This document shows, piece by piece, positions 45,433 to 55,900 of a DNA stretch of 58,791 nt; positions within the stretch are counted from its first letter, which is position 1; every line of letters begins with the position of its first letter. This stretch comes from Methylobacter sp. BlB1. GTDB lineage: Bacteria; Pseudomonadota; Gammaproteobacteria; Methylococcales; Methylomonadaceae. Made by a program: the position numbers and the translations under genes. A model generated the notes under the pieces. The model worked only from the letters and a program-made list of their open reading frames with translations, had not been told where the DNA came from and did no database searches. The stretch lies in assembly GCF_015476545.1 (NCBI RefSeq), contig NZ_JADMKV010000011.1:1-58791 (forward strand), given 5' to 3'.

Positions 45433-47394
45433 ATGTACGAACAAATCTCCCATTCATTGCTGAATGAAATTCTGGATGAGCTGCAGCCGAATGCATACGA
45501 ACGGCGACGGGATTTGCAGCATTTTTATACGCGGCTGGGGGCGAATTTCTATGCCATCCATAATCTTTTCGAGCGCCTCTACGGGCAGCGAGATGATTTT
45601 GAACTTCAGATGCAGCGTCTGGTTGAAACGCTGGTGCGGAAGTACATGCATAGGCCAAGGGAATTGAAGGACCTTGATATCGCTCGGGAAAAAGACCATA
45701 ACTGGTTTTTAAGCCAGAAGTGGGTCGGCATGGCGCTCTACAGTGCGGGCTTTGCCGGCAATTTACGGAATATGGCGGCTAAAACGCCTTATTTTCAAGA
45801 GCTGGGCATTAATCTTGTGCACATCATGCCGATACTGAAATGCCCGGTCGGCAAAAGCGATGGCGGCTATGCGGTCAGCAATTTCCGTGAAATTGACGAG
45901 CGGATCGGCACGCTGGAAGACTTGCAGACAATCGCTGATGAGTTCGGCAAGCGCGACATCTTGCTGGTGCTGGACGTGGTCGTCAATCATACTTCCGATG
46001 AGCACGAATGGGCGCAGAAGGCTATCGCCGGCGATAAAAAATATCAGGATTACTATTACATTTTTGATAACCGCGAAATTCCCGACATGTACGAGCAAAG
46101 CATGCCGGAGATTTTTCCGGAATCCAGTCCGGGCAATTTCACCTGGAACGAGACCATGCAAAAATGGGTCATGACGGTTTTCCATAATTATCAATGGGAC
46201 CTGAATTACAGCAATCCCGCCGTATTCATCGAGATGATCGATGTCATCCTGTTCTGGATCAACCAGGGCGCCGATATCATAAGGCTCGATGCGGTGGCGT
46301 TTTTATGGAAGAAGATAGGCACCACTTGCCAGAATGAACGCGAAGCCCATTTGCTGCTGCAATTGATGAAAGACTGCTGTCAAGTCGTGGCGCCGGGCGC
46401 GCTGTTTATTGCCGAAGCCATCGTCGCGCCGGTGGAAATCATCAAATATTTCGGCGAAGACGCGATCATTGCCAAGGAATGCGAGATTGCCTATAACGCC
46501 ACGTTCATGGCGCTGCTTTGGGACGCCATCGCCACCCAAAACTGCAAACTGCTGACTCAGGGCTTGAAGAGCCTGCCCGGCAAACTGGAGCGCGCCACCT
46601 GGCTGAACTATGTGCGCTGCCATGATGATATTGGTCTGGGTTATGATGACAACGACATTCGCGCCGCCGGTTACGATCCTTTCGCCCACCGGCAGTTTCT
46701 GATTGATTTCTATACGGGCAGTTATCCGGGGTCTTTCGCCAGCGGCGTGCCGTTCATGCGCAATGATAAAACCGGCGATGCGCGTATCTCAGGCTCTCTG
46801 GCCTCGCTGGCCGGCCTCGAAAAAGCGGCCCAATCCGGCAATGAACAGGAGATTAGGATCGCTATCGATAAAATCCTGCTGCTGCATAACCTGATCATGG
46901 CCTTCGGCGGCATCCCATTGCTGTATTACGGCGACGAGATCGGCACCTTCAATGACTACAGCTACCGCGATGATCATGATAAATTAGGCGACAGCCGCTG
47001 GATACACAGGCCGACAATTGACTGGCAACGTGTTGAACTGCGCAAGAGGCAGGGCACGATAGAGTACACGCTGTTCGCCGCGTTAAAGAAGATGATCGCG
47101 ATACGCAAGGAAACGACAGCCTTTGCCGATTTCAATAATCGCCATCTGATCGATACGAATAACGAGCATCTGTTTGCCTTCATGCGTTTCGATCACAACC
47201 GCTCCTCGAAAAGCGTTCTGGTGGTGAGCAATTTCAGCGCCGAACCGCAGACTCTCGATTTGCAAACCCTGGCTCATGAGGGGTTCGGTACTTCCGGCCA
47301 GCTAATCGATCTATATTCGGGCCAGCAGCCTGTTATAGAGGAGGGCAGGCTGCCCATCCAGCCTTTCCACTTTTATTGGCTGAGTGAATATTAA
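45433..47394 (+). CDS. ams: Amylosucrase (GH13)
   Basis: A 653-residue enzyme that moves glucose from sucrose onto an alpha-1,4-glucan, releasing fructose. Active-site strands: VLDVVVNHTSDEHEW, DIIRLDAVAFLWK (nucleophile Asp), ALFIAEAIVAP (acid Glu), and NYVRCHDDIGLG (transition-state Asp). The N-terminal helical domain (1-90) specific to amylosucrases is present, separating it from sucrose hydrolases and trehalose synthases. GAGAGAAAA precedes ATG. Released fructose would be taken by the fructokinase gene just upstream; glucan links sucrose with glycogen. Confidence 0.93.
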   Translation: MYEQISHSLLNEILDELQPNAYERRRDLQHFYTRLGANFYAIHNLFERLYGQRDDFELQMQRLVETLVRKYMHRPRELKDLDIAREKDHNWFLSQKWVGMALYSAGFAGNLRNMAAKTPYFQELGINLVHIMPILKCPVGKSDGGYAVSNFREIDERIGTLEDLQTIADEFGKRDILLVLDVVVNHTSDEHEWAQKAIAGDKKYQDYYYIFDNREIPDMYEQSMPEIFPESSPGNFTWNETMQKWVMTVFHNYQWDLNYSNPAVFIEMIDVILFWINQGADIIRLDAVAFLWKKIGTTCQNEREAHLLLQLMKDCCQVVAPGALFIAEAIVAPVEIIKYFGEDAIIAKECEIAYNATFMALLWDAIATQNCKLLTQGLKSLPGKLERATWLNYVRCHDDIGLGYDDNDIRAAGYDPFAHRQFLIDFYTGSYPGSFASGVPFMRNDKTGDARISGSLASLAGLEKAAQSGNEQEIRIAIDKILLLHNLIMAFGGIPLLYYGDEIGTFNDYSYRDDHDKLGDSRWIHRPTIDWQRVELRKRQGTIEYTLFAALKKMIAIRKETTAFADFNNRHLIDTNNEHLFAFMRFDHNRSSKSVLVVSNFSAEPQTLDLQTLAHEGFGTSGQLIDLYSGQQPVIEEGRLPIQPFHFYWLSEY

Positions 47395-47405
47395 TTCCGG
47401 ATAGT

Positions 47406-47447
47406 AAATTAAGTTACCTCCGGCCATGCCGAAGGTAACTTAATTTT
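47406..47447. terminator. Bidirectional terminator between ams and the DapB gene
   Basis: A long near-perfect hairpin: AAATTAAGTTACCT (47406-47419) with AGGTAACTTAATTT (47433-47446), and inner CGGC/GCCG with a CAT loop. A-rich on the left and T-rich on the right, so it can stop transcription from both sides; the convergent dapB-like gene ends at 47450. Confidence 0.75.
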
Positions 47448-47449
47448 AT

Positions 47450-48229
47450 TCAAATGGTCGCCCTGGAAATGCCGGACTTCGGCAATTCATTGTGGCTGGT
47501 GGCACGTAACAGCAGGTCTTCGAAGGTATAAAAGCCGATATCGCAGCTTGCCAGTTGGGATAAAGCGAAAGCTGCGCCGGTACCGAATGCTTCGCGTCTG
47601 ATTGATGAATGGATTAATCGAACGGTTTGGTGGGGGAAACCGAAAATGACTTCATGCTCGCCGATAATTCCGCCGAGCCGCAATGAGGTGACTTGATCAT
47701 CTTCCACGCCTAATTTTTCCGCAATCTTAAGTGCCGTGCCTGAAACTTCAGGTTTTTCCTTAAAGTGTTGCTCAAGGATTTCCACATCGGCGAAAGGTGC
47801 GACCTTGCGTAGCAGATTGGCTGCCGTCATGAGGAAATTGATCCCCAGCGTAATGTTGGGCGAGCACATCACCCGTGTATATTCTCCAAGATTACGAATA
47901 TAAGCCAGATCGCTTTTCGAATAAGCAGAAATCGCGCTGACCAGTATTATTCTGCGTTTGCGTACTATTTCTCCATACGAATGTACTGTTTCTGGCAAGG
48001 AAAAATCCACGACTGCATCAACCGGATGCCGGTTAAACAGCTCCTCGAACGGTTGCTGTTCAATACTGATGATAGGGACGGCGGTGTCTGGGTGTGTTTG
48101 AGCGACGCCGCTGGCCGTGCGGCGAGCAATCCAGCGCAGTTCGAAGCGAGGGTCGGTGCTGAATATGTTGGCTACGGCTCTGCCGGTCTTGCCGTAACCA
48201 ATGAGACCAATACGTGTTTTTGGTGACAC
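47450..48229 (-). CDS. dapB: DapB-like 4-hydroxy-tetrahydrodipicolinate reductase
   Basis: A 259-residue NAD(P)H-dependent reductase of the lysine/diaminopimelate pathway. It has a Rossmann start GLIGYGKTGRAVANIF, VVDFSLPE, SPNITLGINFL and the catalytic block EILEQHFKEKPEVSGTAL. Relative to the E. coli motif (HH..K.DAPSGTA) the catalytic His and Lys remain, but the second His is Phe, and D-A-P is E-V. So it is either a divergent DapB or a paralogue. It stands alone and converges on the sucrose operon; no other lysine gene is nearby. Confidence 0.8.
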   Translation of the reverse strand: MSPKTRIGLIGYGKTGRAVANIFSTDPRFELRWIARRTASGVAQTHPDTAVPIISIEQQPFEELFNRHPVDAVVDFSLPETVHSYGEIVRKRRIILVSAISAYSKSDLAYIRNLGEYTRVMCSPNITLGINFLMTAANLLRKVAPFADVEILEQHFKEKPEVSGTALKIAEKLGVEDDQVTSLRLGGIIGEHEVIFGFPHQTVRLIHSSIRREAFGTGAAFALSQLASCDIGFYTFEDLLLRATSHNELPKSGISRATI

Positions 48230-48537
48230 GAAGAACCTCCTTAATGTGTATTAAAGAACAGAATGATGCGCAGCCCGACAAAGGCGGCGTATTTGTGGAC
48301 AATTTCTACTGTGTGGATTTATACCTGTGGTTGTTTATCACAAAGGGATCATAGCAAAATAGCCGTTCATAGACCAACCTTGCCGCGCGCACTGAATGTC
48401 TTCATGGGGCAGGTAAAAAACCGGCAAACCCATGACCTGTCTAGCTTGAAGGTATCGGTCCACATTAATATGAAAAGGCGGCTTCGAGGCTGTGAAAGTG
48501 TTTCAGATCAGCCGGTTGATTTTCCTGCAGGAAAGTA
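48230..48537. other. Intergenic region before the DapB-like gene
   Basis: 308 bases between the dapB-like start and the end of the response-regulator gene, both on the minus strand. It should hold the dapB-like promoter; GGAGG follows on the minus strand at about 48233-48237. No other feature recognised. Confidence 0.4.
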
Positions 48538-49890
48538 TTATCCCAGCTTGCGGTACAGAGTGCTGCGGTCCAGGCCAAGTATCCGGGCGGCTTGAATTTT
48601 ATTGCCGCCGGTTGCTTCCAGAACATGGCGAATATAGGCCTGCTGAACGTCTTCGACTGTCCATCCCTGCATCATTGCCAGTTCCAGAAAATTCTTGTCG
48701 TTGAAAGGAATTTTCGAGGCTTGCGCCAGATCTTCAATAAAAAGCGTGTCATGTTCGGCAAGTACGATAGCCCGCTCCAAAGTGTTGGCAAGTTCACGGA
48801 CATTGCCCGGCCAATGGTAGGCTTGTATCCAACGCAGCACTTCCGCCGAAATATTGACCGGCCCTTGTTTGCCAAGACGTTGGCAGATTGTGTCGATTAA
48901 TGTTTTGATCAACTCGTTAAGGTCTTCCTTACGCTCTCGTAAAGGAGGCACTTCAAGGCTGATCACATTCAATCGGTGATAAAGGTCAAGGCGGAACAGT
49001 TTGTCGTTGATGCGTTGTTCCAACGGCTGATGGGTCGCGGCGATCAGGCGAACATTGACTTGCTCTTCTTTGGTATCGCCGAGTGCGCGGATTTTTCCGG
49101 TTTCCAGCGCTTGCAGCAGCTTGGGCTGTATTTCCAAGGGCAGTTCAGCGATTTCATCGAGGAACAGGGTTCCGGAATTCGCTTGCAAAAACAGTCCCGG
49201 CCTGTCTTTGCTGGCATCGGTAAAAGCGCCTTTGCGGACGCCGAACAATTCGCTTTCCACCAGACTGTGCGGCAACGCCGCGCAATTGACGGCGATAAAA
49301 GGCCCTTGACGATTCGGGCTGTTGTCATGAATCCAGCGTGCCACTGCGCTTTTGCCGGTGCCGCTTTCGCCCGTTAAAAGCACCGTCGAATTTACTGCGG
49401 CAGCCCGTTTTGCCAGAGTGATCAATTGCCGCATGCAAGCGCTGCGGGTTACAAAAACACTTGTGTCGCTGTTTTTATCATCGGTATAGTCGATTTTTAC
49501 TGCGGTGCGCCTCATTTGCCGGTCTTCAAGCGCACGGGTTACCGCGGCGTACAGTTCTTCGATGCGGAACGGCTTGGTTAAAAAGTCGCAGGCGCCTGCG
49601 TGCATGCTTTGCATCGCCAGGTCAATGCTGCCGAAGGCGGTAATGAGTAATACCAGCTGTTCAGGCCGTTTACGGTGAATGGCTGTCATTAATTCGAGAC
49701 CGCGCATGCCGGGCATGACCACATCGGATATGACGAGATCGAATGGCTCTTTTTCTATGGCGCTGAGCGCCTCATCGGTTTGCGTGAATCCGACGGCTGA
49801 ATAGCCCTCATGCCGAAGCATGTCGAGCAGATAATCAACAATGCCGGGATCGTCGTCAATCACCAGCAGGCGAACGTTTTCTGAAGTCAT
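48538..49890 (-). CDS. Sigma-54-dependent response regulator (NtrC/AtoC type)
   Basis: 450 residues. The receiver domain (1-125) has LLVIDDDPG and the phospho-acceptor Asp in LVISDVVMPG; the sigma-54 AAA domain (about 150-385) has the Walker A GESGTGKSA, the loop GAFTDA (the contact with sigma-54, where GAFTGA is usual) and GTLFLDEIAEL; the Fis-type helix-turn-helix is NKIQAARILGLDRSTLYRKL at the C-terminus. Its start overlaps the stop of the sensor kinase gene (ATGA). The divergent RND operon, with a -24/-12 promoter before it, is the obvious target. Confidence 0.94.
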   Translation of the reverse strand: MTSENVRLLVIDDDPGIVDYLLDMLRHEGYSAVGFTQTDEALSAIEKEPFDLVISDVVMPGMRGLELMTAIHRKRPEQLVLLITAFGSIDLAMQSMHAGACDFLTKPFRIEELYAAVTRALEDRQMRRTAVKIDYTDDKNSDTSVFVTRSACMRQLITLAKRAAAVNSTVLLTGESGTGKSAVARWIHDNSPNRQGPFIAVNCAALPHSLVESELFGVRKGAFTDASKDRPGLFLQANSGTLFLDEIAELPLEIQPKLLQALETGKIRALGDTKEEQVNVRLIAATHQPLEQRINDKLFRLDLYHRLNVISLEVPPLRERKEDLNELIKTLIDTICQRLGKQGPVNISAEVLRWIQAYHWPGNVRELANTLERAIVLAEHDTLFIEDLAQASKIPFNDKNFLELAMMQGWTVEDVQQAYIRHVLEATGGNKIQAARILGLDRSTLYRKLG

Positions 49891-51362
49891 GAGGGATTCT
49901 TCCAGGGCAAGTGAACAATAAAATGGCTACCTTTGCCGAATTCTGTTTCGCCGACGACACTGCCCCCCATTTCGGTCACCAAGGTCTTGACCACGGCCAG
50001 TCCCAGACCGGTGCCGCCTTGTTTGCTGCGAGTGGTAAAGTAAGGTTCGAAAAGATAGGGCAGATGTTCCGGCGCGATGCCTGTCCCTGTATCGCTGACG
50101 GTAAGCCTTAGTGCCGGTATTTTGTTGTCGGCATAGACAATGGAATCCTGGGACAGATCGACGCTGATCGAGCCTGTGTCAACGACTGCCGCCAGCGCAT
50201 TGGACAGCAGGTTCAACACGATCTGCTGGATGCCGTCTTTGTTGATCAGCAGAAGCGGCAATGTCTCAGGATGGGTGAAAGTCATGACCACGCCTTGACG
50301 CCGCGCTTCGAAGCCCAGCATGTCGATGACTTCGGCTACAGCCTGGATGGCATCGCAGAGCGCGGGGTCGGATGACGGGCGCGGGGCAAACTCCAGAAGG
50401 CGCTGGACAATTCGCGTGATACGGTCGGTTTGGTCGACCAGGATATTGGCTATCCGCCGCACCTCCTGCAAATCCTCGCTGCCGTCGGCCAGCGCTCTCG
50501 CCCTGCCGTTAATGATCTGCAGGGGCGAGCCGATTTCATGGGCCAGTCCTGCCGATAACTGGCCGATCGTTATCATCTTATCCGCATTCTGTAAGGCACG
50601 TTGCAGCTGCCGCCGTTGCTGGGTTTCAGCGTCTAGTCTGCGGTAAGCGGAAAACAATTGCACCGTCATTCGGTTGAATTCCTGCCGCACGGACGAAAGC
50701 TCGTCATTCCCGCTTATTGGTAAAGGCTCCGGCGGTTCCCGGCTGTTTCTGAAAGCCAGCATGGCTTGGCGGAGTTCCTGCAGCGGGCGGGAAATGTAAA
50801 TCTGTCCTAAAAAGAAACAAAGCAGGGAGGTAAATGAAATCAAAGAAAAAAAAGACCAAAGAATATAGGTTCTGGTTTTACTTAAATCCTCTTTCATCTT
50901 TTGCAGGGACCGCACCACAGCCAGATTGCCCGGCATGGCGGTTGAAGCCTTATTGAAAGGTAAGGACATCACCAGAAAGTCAGGATCGTCTGCGGGAAAA
51001 TAAAATTGCTTCATTTCACCATCAAGCGCAGTCTGGGACAGCGTTTGTTTTACTTCTTCCGGCCACACCAGGCTTTCTGCACCGGAACGGATAATGCTGT
51101 GGTTTTGAATGTAGACAGATACGTCTATAGAAGGCTTGAAGTGCTCTATTTGTTGCAACAGCTCCTGCACATCTTCCGTTTGCTGATCCCGTAAAGCGTT
51201 CTCTACAGAAACCAGCAAACTGTGGGCTAATAAGCGAGTCTCTTTTTCAACATCATCCCGCAAGTCCTGCGATTCGGTTCGAAGTTGATACGTCCCGTAG
51301 ATGCCAAAAACCACTAATGTCAAGGCGAACAGGGAGAAAGTTAATTTATAAATAACAGACAT
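49887..51362 (-). CDS. Membrane sensor histidine kinase
   Basis: A 491-residue partner of the NtrC-type regulator. ATG 51362 starts MSVIYKLTFSLFALTLVVFG; an earlier ATT-type start is rejected. Two membrane helices (about 7-27 and 165-188) enclose a periplasmic sensor domain of about 135 residues; a HAMP linker follows (RPLQELRQAMLAFRNS), then the H-box AHEIGSPLQIINGRARAL with the phospho-His, an N-box NLLSNALAAV and G-boxes DTGTGIAPEHLPYLFEPY and GGTGLGLAVVKTL. No sensor-domain family recognised. Coupled to the response regulator by a 4-base overlap. Confidence 0.93.
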   Translation of the reverse strand: MSVIYKLTFSLFALTLVVFGIYGTYQLRTESQDLRDDVEKETRLLAHSLLVSVENALRDQQTEDVQELLQQIEHFKPSIDVSVYIQNHSIIRSGAESLVWPEEVKQTLSQTALDGEMKQFYFPADDPDFLVMSLPFNKASTAMPGNLAVVRSLQKMKEDLSKTRTYILWSFFSLISFTSLLCFFLGQIYISRPLQELRQAMLAFRNSREPPEPLPISGNDELSSVRQEFNRMTVQLFSAYRRLDAETQQRRQLQRALQNADKMITIGQLSAGLAHEIGSPLQIINGRARALADGSEDLQEVRRIANILVDQTDRITRIVQRLLEFAPRPSSDPALCDAIQAVAEVIDMLGFEARRQGVVMTFTHPETLPLLLINKDGIQQIVLNLLSNALAAVVDTGSISVDLSQDSIVYADNKIPALRLTVSDTGTGIAPEHLPYLFEPYFTTRSKQGGTGLGLAVVKTLVTEMGGSVVGETEFGKGSHFIVHLPWKNPS

Positions 51363-51474
51363 AGTGATGCATTTTGCACTCGCTTTTCGCAAATTGCAAC
51401 ACTCTGTTCAGGCGAATGAGTTTACAAGGTGAAATATCTATAGGAAAAATAATATTATTTAATCTTTGTTAATG

Positions 51475-51491
51475 TTGGCATTATTATTGCT
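51475..51491 (+). promoter_or_regulatory. Candidate sigma-54 (-24/-12) promoter
   Basis: TTGGCATTATTATTGCT matches the -24/-12 consensus TTGGCACG-N4-TTGCW at the key positions: TTGG and GC with exactly ten bases between GG and GC. It points toward the RND operon, whose first ATG is 300 bases on, and sits between that operon and the NtrC-type pair. A 14-base palindrome AAATAATATTATTT (51447-51460) lies just upstream. The long leader (about 290 bases) is unusual. Confidence 0.6.
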
Positions 51492-51790
51492 TATTTAAGA
51501 TAATCAATAATTCCATGACTTGCAATGCCATTAGCCAATGTTATGAACAACAACTCATTTACTCATTTGTACCCGTTTTCTGAGAACTGCGTCCGCCTTT
51601 CAGTATTCAGCTTTCCAAATTTAAGCATGCGTTAATAGAAAAAGTGAAAGCTGGGTTTTAATGAGCAGAGCAAAAAATTTTATGCCCTAACTGCCATCTG
51701 TTTGAAAAAAATCCGTAATCCCAACAGCACGAAGAAAATCCGTACGATTCTCTTGCTGTGTCAGAAATTCAATTGCCTAAATGACTTCAA

Positions 51791-52900
51791 ATGAAAAATA
51801 GCCAAATACTGTTTCTTGTCTTCTGCCTGATCACGGCATCCTGCACACCTAAAAAAGAAATTGAGACCATCGATTCCCACCAGGTAATAACCCCCCTGTT
51901 AAAAGACACCAATTACAGTAGCGAATATGTGGCCGACATACAGTCGGTAAAATATGTCGAGGTAAGAAGCCAGGTTAAAGGCTACATTGAAAAAATCTAT
52001 GTGGACGAAGGCCAGCCGGTAAAGGAAGGGCAACTGCTGTTTACGCTTAACCCTTTGGAATTCGAAAAAGAATTACAAAAAGCCAATGCGGTTTATAAAA
52101 ATGCCATAGCCGATCTGAAGGCTGCCCAAGTTGAGTTAACCAACGTAAGGCGGCTGGTCGAAAAAAATATTGTATCCAAAGCGGAGCTGGCTGTAACAAA
52201 GGCCAAAATGGAGGCATTAACAGCCGATGTGGAAGAGGCTAAGGCAAACAAAGAGCAGGCCGCTTTACAGCTCTCATTTTCCAAAATAAAAGCGCCTTAT
52301 AACGGCGTTATCAACCGGATTCCGAACAAGGTCGGCAGTCTCATAGAAGAAGGGGATATGCTGACTTCCATTTCCGACAATCACGAAGTATTTGCCTATT
52401 TCAACCTGTCGGAAATCGATTACCTGAACTACATCACCAATGGAGAACAAGAGACAAAAACCGTAAGTTTAAAGCTCGCCAACAATGCGCTTTATGGTTA
52501 CGAAGGAAAAATAGAAATGATCGAAAGCGAATTCGATCGCTCAACGGGCAATATTGCTTTCAGGGCAAGATTTCCAAATCCGGGCGCAATCTTGAAGCAT
52601 GGAGCGAGCGGCAAGGTCATTGTCAGCAAACAACTGAAGAATGCCTTGCAAATTCCTCAAAAATCAACGTTTGAAATTCAGGACAAGCTGTATGTCTTCG
52701 TAGTCGATCAGGCAGGCGTGCTACAGCAAAGAAACATCGTTCCCAAAATGCGGTTTCCTGACTTTTATGTCGTGGAATCCGGTTTGTCAAAAGACGAAAA
52801 AATACTGTTCGAAGGCGTCGAGAATGTAAGGGATGGACATAAAATCAATCCTGTCGATGTTGATTTAGCCGAAGTGATGTTATTAGACATTAAAGCTTAA
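51791..52900 (+). CDS. RND periplasmic adaptor lipoprotein (second RND pump)
   Basis: A 369-residue membrane-fusion protein: signal peptide with lipobox ITASC, lipoyl half KGYIEKIYVDEGQPVKEG, coiled-coil hairpin (about 95-165, rich in Lys/Glu/Ala), second half KIKAPYNGVINRIPNKVG and beta-barrel. Its wording (Lys/Asn/Glu-rich, VEVRSQVKGYI, DNHEVFAYFNLSEIDYLNY) resembles adaptors of Bacteroidetes more than the AcrA-type gene at 26195. First gene of the second RND operon, downstream of the sigma-54 promoter candidate. Start ATG 51791 has no clear ribosome site; an ATG at 51781 in another frame stops at once. Confidence 0.9.
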   Translation: MKNSQILFLVFCLITASCTPKKEIETIDSHQVITPLLKDTNYSSEYVADIQSVKYVEVRSQVKGYIEKIYVDEGQPVKEGQLLFTLNPLEFEKELQKANAVYKNAIADLKAAQVELTNVRRLVEKNIVSKAELAVTKAKMEALTADVEEAKANKEQAALQLSFSKIKAPYNGVINRIPNKVGSLIEEGDMLTSISDNHEVFAYFNLSEIDYLNYITNGEQETKTVSLKLANNALYGYEGKIEMIESEFDRSTGNIAFRARFPNPGAILKHGASGKVIVSKQLKNALQIPQKSTFEIQDKLYVFVVDQAGVLQQRNIVPKMRFPDFYVVESGLSKDEKILFEGVENVRDGHKINPVDVDLAEVMLLDIKA

Positions 52901-52919
52901 CCGGGCGGTAAGGATTATC

Positions 52920-55900
52920 ATGACTTCCAGATTTATTCATCGGCCGGTATTGTCGATCGTCATTTCCATTTTGATCACGTTGATGGGGTTGCTGTCTTTA
53001 ACCCGACTGCCTGTCACGCAGTTTCCTGATATTGCGCCTCCCGAGGTCAATGTTACGACAAAATTTACCGGCGCCAATGCGGAAGTTGTCGTCAAGGCTG
53101 TCATAACGCCGCTCGAGCGAGCAATCAACGGCGTGCCCGGCATGGCTTATATGTCGTCTGTTTCCGGCAATGACGGCAGCGGCGAAATCCAGATTATTTT
53201 CAAGGCCGGCACTGACCCGGAAGTCGCCGCCGTCAACGTGCAGAACCGGGTGTCTTCGGTGCTGGACGAGTTGCCCGCCGAAGCGATTAAAGCAGGGGTT
53301 ATTGTCGAGAAAGTACAAAACGCCATGCTGTTATATATCAACATACTCAGTTCGGACCCAACGCTGGACGAGAAATTTCTTTACAACTTTACCGACATCA
53401 ATGTTTTAAAAGAACTCAAAAGAATAGACGGGGTCGGTTTTGCCGAAATCCTGGGCTCCAGGGAATACGCCATGCGCGTGTGGCTGAAGCCCGATAAACT
53501 GTTGATGTACAACATCTCGGCTACGGAAGTCATTGAAAAACTGAAAGCTCAGAACGTGGAAGCCGCGCCGGGTAAGATTGGTGAGAGCTCAGGTAAGAGG
53601 GCGCAGGCGCTTCAATACGTCTTGAAGTACACCGGCAAACATAATACCAAGGCAGCCTATGAAAACATCGTCTTGAGCAGTGCGGAGAATGGCGAAATAT
53701 TGCGGCTCAAGGATGTTGCCGAAATCGAATTCGATTCTCAGGATTACAACGTCCTTTCCAAAGAAAACGGCCGGCCTTCCGCCGCCATTCTGTTAAAGCA
53801 GCGCCCGGGCAGCAATGCCAAGGAGGTGATTGACACTATCAAAGCGACCATGGCGAAGATAAAGTCCACGTCCTTTCCGCCGGGCATGGATTATACCCTG
53901 AGCTATGATGTTTCCGAGTTTCTGGATGCTTCCATTCATGAAGTCATCAAGACACTGGTAGAAGCTTTTCTGTTGGTTGCCCTGGTGGTGTTTGTCTTCT
54001 TGCAGGATTTTCGCTCCACCCTCATCCCCATTATTGCCGTGCCGGTATCGTTGGTCGGCACGTTTTTCTTCATGCAGCTGATGGGCTTTTCCCTCAATCT
54101 CATTACCCTGTTTGCACTGGTGTTGGCTATCGGTATCGTGGTGGACAACGCCATTGTGGTGATTGAGGCCGTGCATGCCAAAATGGAGCATTCCAAAATC
54201 GGCGCGCGAAAAGCCACGGAGCAGGCCATGCGCGAAATCAGCGGAGCGATTATCGCCATCACGCTGGTCATGTCGGCCGTGTTTTTACCGGTCGCCTTTA
54301 TGGAAGGCCCGGAAGGCGTTTTTTACCGGCAGTTTTCCCTGACTATGGCGTTTTCCATTGTCCTCTCAGGTGTTACGGCACTCACCCTGACTCCCGCGTT
54401 GTGCGCCTTGTTTCTCAAGAATGTTCATGTTTCTGAGCATGCTGAAAAATCGGGTCTGCAGAAATTCTTTGCAGGATTCAATAACGGGTACGACAGGCTG
54501 TCCGGCAACTACAAAAAGCTGATCGGCGTTATCGCTGACAGACGGGTTATAACGTTTGGAATATTGGTTGGATTTTCTGTAGGCTCCGGTTTGATAGGAA
54601 CTTATGTGCCTACAGGTTTTATCCCTGAAGAAGATCAAGGGACCATATACGCCAACATTACGGCACCTTCGGGAGCAACCCTTGAGCGCACCGAAAAAGT
54701 GTCGGATGAGGTGCAGCGTGTTGCATCGGGCCTGGACGGTGTGAATTCGGTTTCCAGTCTGGCTGGGTTCAGCCTGCTTTCCGAAGGTACGGGCGCTGTT
54801 TACGGCATGAATCTGATCAGCTTGAAAAACTGGGATGAGAGAACAGTTTCCGATAAGGACATCATCCATAGGCTGGAAGAAAAAACCCGATATATCAAAG
54901 ATGCCAGCATCGAGTTTTTCACGCCGCCGCCCGTGCCGGGCTACGGCAATTCCAGCGGTTTTGAAATGCGCTTGCTGGACAAGACCGGTTCGGACGATCT
55001 GCAAAGATTGCAGAAAGTGGCCGATGACTTTGTGGAGGAACTCAACAAGCGGCCCGAGATCGTGAATGCCTTTACCACCTTCAACGTCAGTTTTCCGCAA
55101 TTTCTGCTGCACATTGACGGCGACAAGGCTGCGCAAAAAGGCATCACCGCCGAGAACGCCATGAGTACGCTGCAAACCCTGATCGGCAGCGAGTATGCCA
55201 CCAACTTTATCCGTTTCGGCCAGATGTATAAGGTCATGGTGCAGGCGCTGCCAGAATACCGTGCTCAGCCGGATGATCTGATGAAGCTGTACATCAAAAA
55301 TGACGCCGGAAAAATGGTGCCTTTTTCCTCCTTTCTTCGCGTTGAAAAGGTCTATGGCCCGGAGCAGGTGACGCGCTACAACATGTACACCTCGGCCATG
55401 GTCAACGGCCAGCCGGCGCCAGGGTACAGCAGCGGGCAGGCCATTGCAGCGATCAAGGACGTGGCCGCGCAAAAACTGCCCAAAGGCTTTGGTTACGATT
55501 GGGCAGGTTCATCCCGGGACCAGGCTCAGGCGGGCAACCAGGCGATTTATATTTTTCTGATTTGCCTGGTGTTCGTATACCTGCTGCTTGCCGCCCAGTA
55601 TGAAAGCTTCCTGTTGCCCATGCCGGTTATTTTTTCTTTGCCGATCGGCATATTCGGAGCCTTGTTCTTACTGATGGTCATGGGGCTGGAAAACAATATC
55701 TACGCGCAGATCGCCATGATCATGCTGATCGGCATTCTCGGCAAGAACGCCATTCTGATCATTGAGTTTGCCATGATGCAGCACCGACTGGGGAAAACGC
55801 CGCTCGAAGCGGCCATTGAAGGCGCCACGCTGCGTCTGCGTCCCATTCTGATGACCTCTTTTGCCTTTATTGCCGGCCTTATTCCGCTGATGTTCGCTTC

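Noticed and set aside
51500-51545. Minus-strand sigma-54-like element in TTGGCTAATGGCATTGC
   Set aside because: The GG-to-GC distance is 11, so it is not a functional match by rule.
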